From positions 9,924,157 through 9,988,156 of the forward strand of contig NW_027480429.1 in NCBI RefSeq assembly GCF_051401765.1: a DNA stretch of 64,000 nt. Reading direction: 5' to 3'. This DNA comes from Calliopsis andreniformis (Eukaryota; Arthropoda; Insecta; Hymenoptera; Andrenidae). Positions 63,645 through 64,000 of the stretch are shown here, one piece after another; positions within the stretch are counted from its first letter, which is position 1; each line of letters opens with the position of its first letter. The notes below the pieces were generated by a model, which saw only the letters and a list, made by a program, of their open reading frames with translations, ran no database searches and had not been told where the DNA came from. Position numbers and translations under genes: made by a program.

Positions 63645-64000
63645 TTGCAATTATTCGTTTTATACGATGGAAACGCTGTTGTATTTATATCGTACTTTAT
63701 GTTTCTGGCGTTTACTTCTAAGGACCTAACTATTCGATCTGGTGGAGCAACGCCCTAGAGTGAATCCTAGGTTGCCCGGAATGTAGAAATGACCATAACT
63801 TTCACACTGGTTGCAATTATTCGTTTTATACGATGGAAAAGCTGTTGTATTTATATTGTATTTTATGCTTCTGGCGTTGACTTCTAAGGCACTAACTATT
63901 CGATCTGTTGGAGCAACGCCCTAGAGTGAAGCCTAGGTTGCCCGGAACGTAGAATGGGCCATCACTTTCAAACTGGTCGCAATTATTCCTGTTATATGAT

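Larger units (their letters stand above)
1..64000 (+). repeat. Satellite DNA array, ~166-bp monomer, about 385 tandem copies
   Basis: The entire window is made of one monomer repeated head to tail. The phrase GAGTGAAGCCTAGGTTG, or a one- or two-base variant, recurs every 164-167 bp, for example at 2, 168, 334, 500 and 666. Each monomer runs through the same ordered blocks: GCCTAGGTTGCCCGG, GTAGAAATGACCAT, ACTGGTTGCAATTATT, a TTATACGATGGAAA block, a T/A-rich TGTATTTATATTGTATTTTA block, GGCGTTGACTTCTAAGG, and GGTGGAGCAACGCCC. All monomers have the same orientation and all large offsets between duplicated blocks are close to multiples of 166. No other sequence class interrupts the array. Such arrays in eukaryotes usually lie at centromeres or heterochromatin; the centromeric assignment is inference. 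Confidence 0.98.
30504..64000 (+). repeat. Satellite domain 2 (GATGGAAACRCTG family)
   Basis: From about 30.5 kb the monomers change together. Most now read GATGGAAACACTG or GATGGAAACGCTG, many read GAATTGGCCATCACTTTC, and CCTAGGTTGCTCGGAATG or CCTAGCTTGCTCGG replaces CCTAGGTTGCCCGG in several classes. The basic length is still 166 bp. The classes are arranged in several short higher-order units that are much more uniform than in domain 1. No gene or non-satellite sequence was seen to the end of the window. Confidence 0.87.

Noticed and set aside
1..64000. CRISPR array
   Set aside because: Repeats are directly adjacent 166-bp monomers that diverge gradually along their full length. There are no short identical repeats separated by unique spacers and no cas genes.
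1..64000. Transposon, LTR or tRNA/rRNA gene within the array
   Set aside because: The 166-bp phase continues across the window and all block offsets are near multiples of 166. I found no terminal repeats, target-site duplications, or rRNA/tRNA-like stretches.
1..64000. Naming the species from the 166-bp length
   Set aside because: Satellites of about this length occur in many unrelated plants and animals, so length alone does not identify the host.

Overview
The whole 64-kb window is one uninterrupted head-to-tail array of a satellite DNA with a basic repeat of about 166 bp, roughly 385 monomers, all in the same orientation. The period can be read directly: successive starts of the phrase GAGTGAAGCC fall at 2, 168, 334, 500 and 666. 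A consensus monomer is about 41% G+C. I see no unique sequence, gene, RNA gene, transposon, inversion or telomere repeat interrupting the array. This points to a eukaryotic chromosome, most likely a centromeric or pericentromeric region, because 150-180 bp satellites in multi-kilobase higher-order repeats (HORs) are typical there. The species cannot be named from the sequence. The short open frames in the window are chance readings of the satellite: 166 is not a multiple of 3, so no frame can stay open across many monomers.

Layout. (1) 1 to about 30.5 kb, domain 1: divergent monomers carrying mostly GATGGAAAAACTG in the middle. It holds a 4-monomer duplication (about 490-1817), a tandem duplication of a very large unit of about 36 monomers (1342-7312 and 7313-13118; the second copy lacks one monomer), a 25-monomer derivative (13119-17265), a 10-monomer duplication (17289 to about 19865), and then a mosaic of older, shorter duplications (about 19.9-30.5 kb). 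(2) About 30.5-64 kb, domain 2: a related but distinct family carrying GATGGAAACACTG or GATGGAAACGCTG. It holds three tandem copies of a 998-bp 6-mer, two copies of a 1995-bp 12-mer, a partial 831-bp 5-mer duplication, a recurrent 1164-bp 7-mer seen about 11 times, a 4485-bp tandem duplication, and a 6.7-kb block copied at an offset of 12,294 bp.

The most interesting signal is a recurring motif in one monomer class that resembles the CENP-B box in two overlapping registers (TTCGTTTTATACG and CGATGGAAACG, with an exact CGTTGGAAACG at 40071-40081). A second monomer class lacks it (TTCCTGTTATATGATGG), so box-bearing and box-lacking monomers are interspersed, which recalls the B-type/A-type organisation of primate alpha satellite. 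The motif falls short of the full CENP-B consensus, so binding is a hypothesis. Coordinates of duplicated blocks are approximate to within a few tens of bases, because breakpoints lie inside shared sequence.
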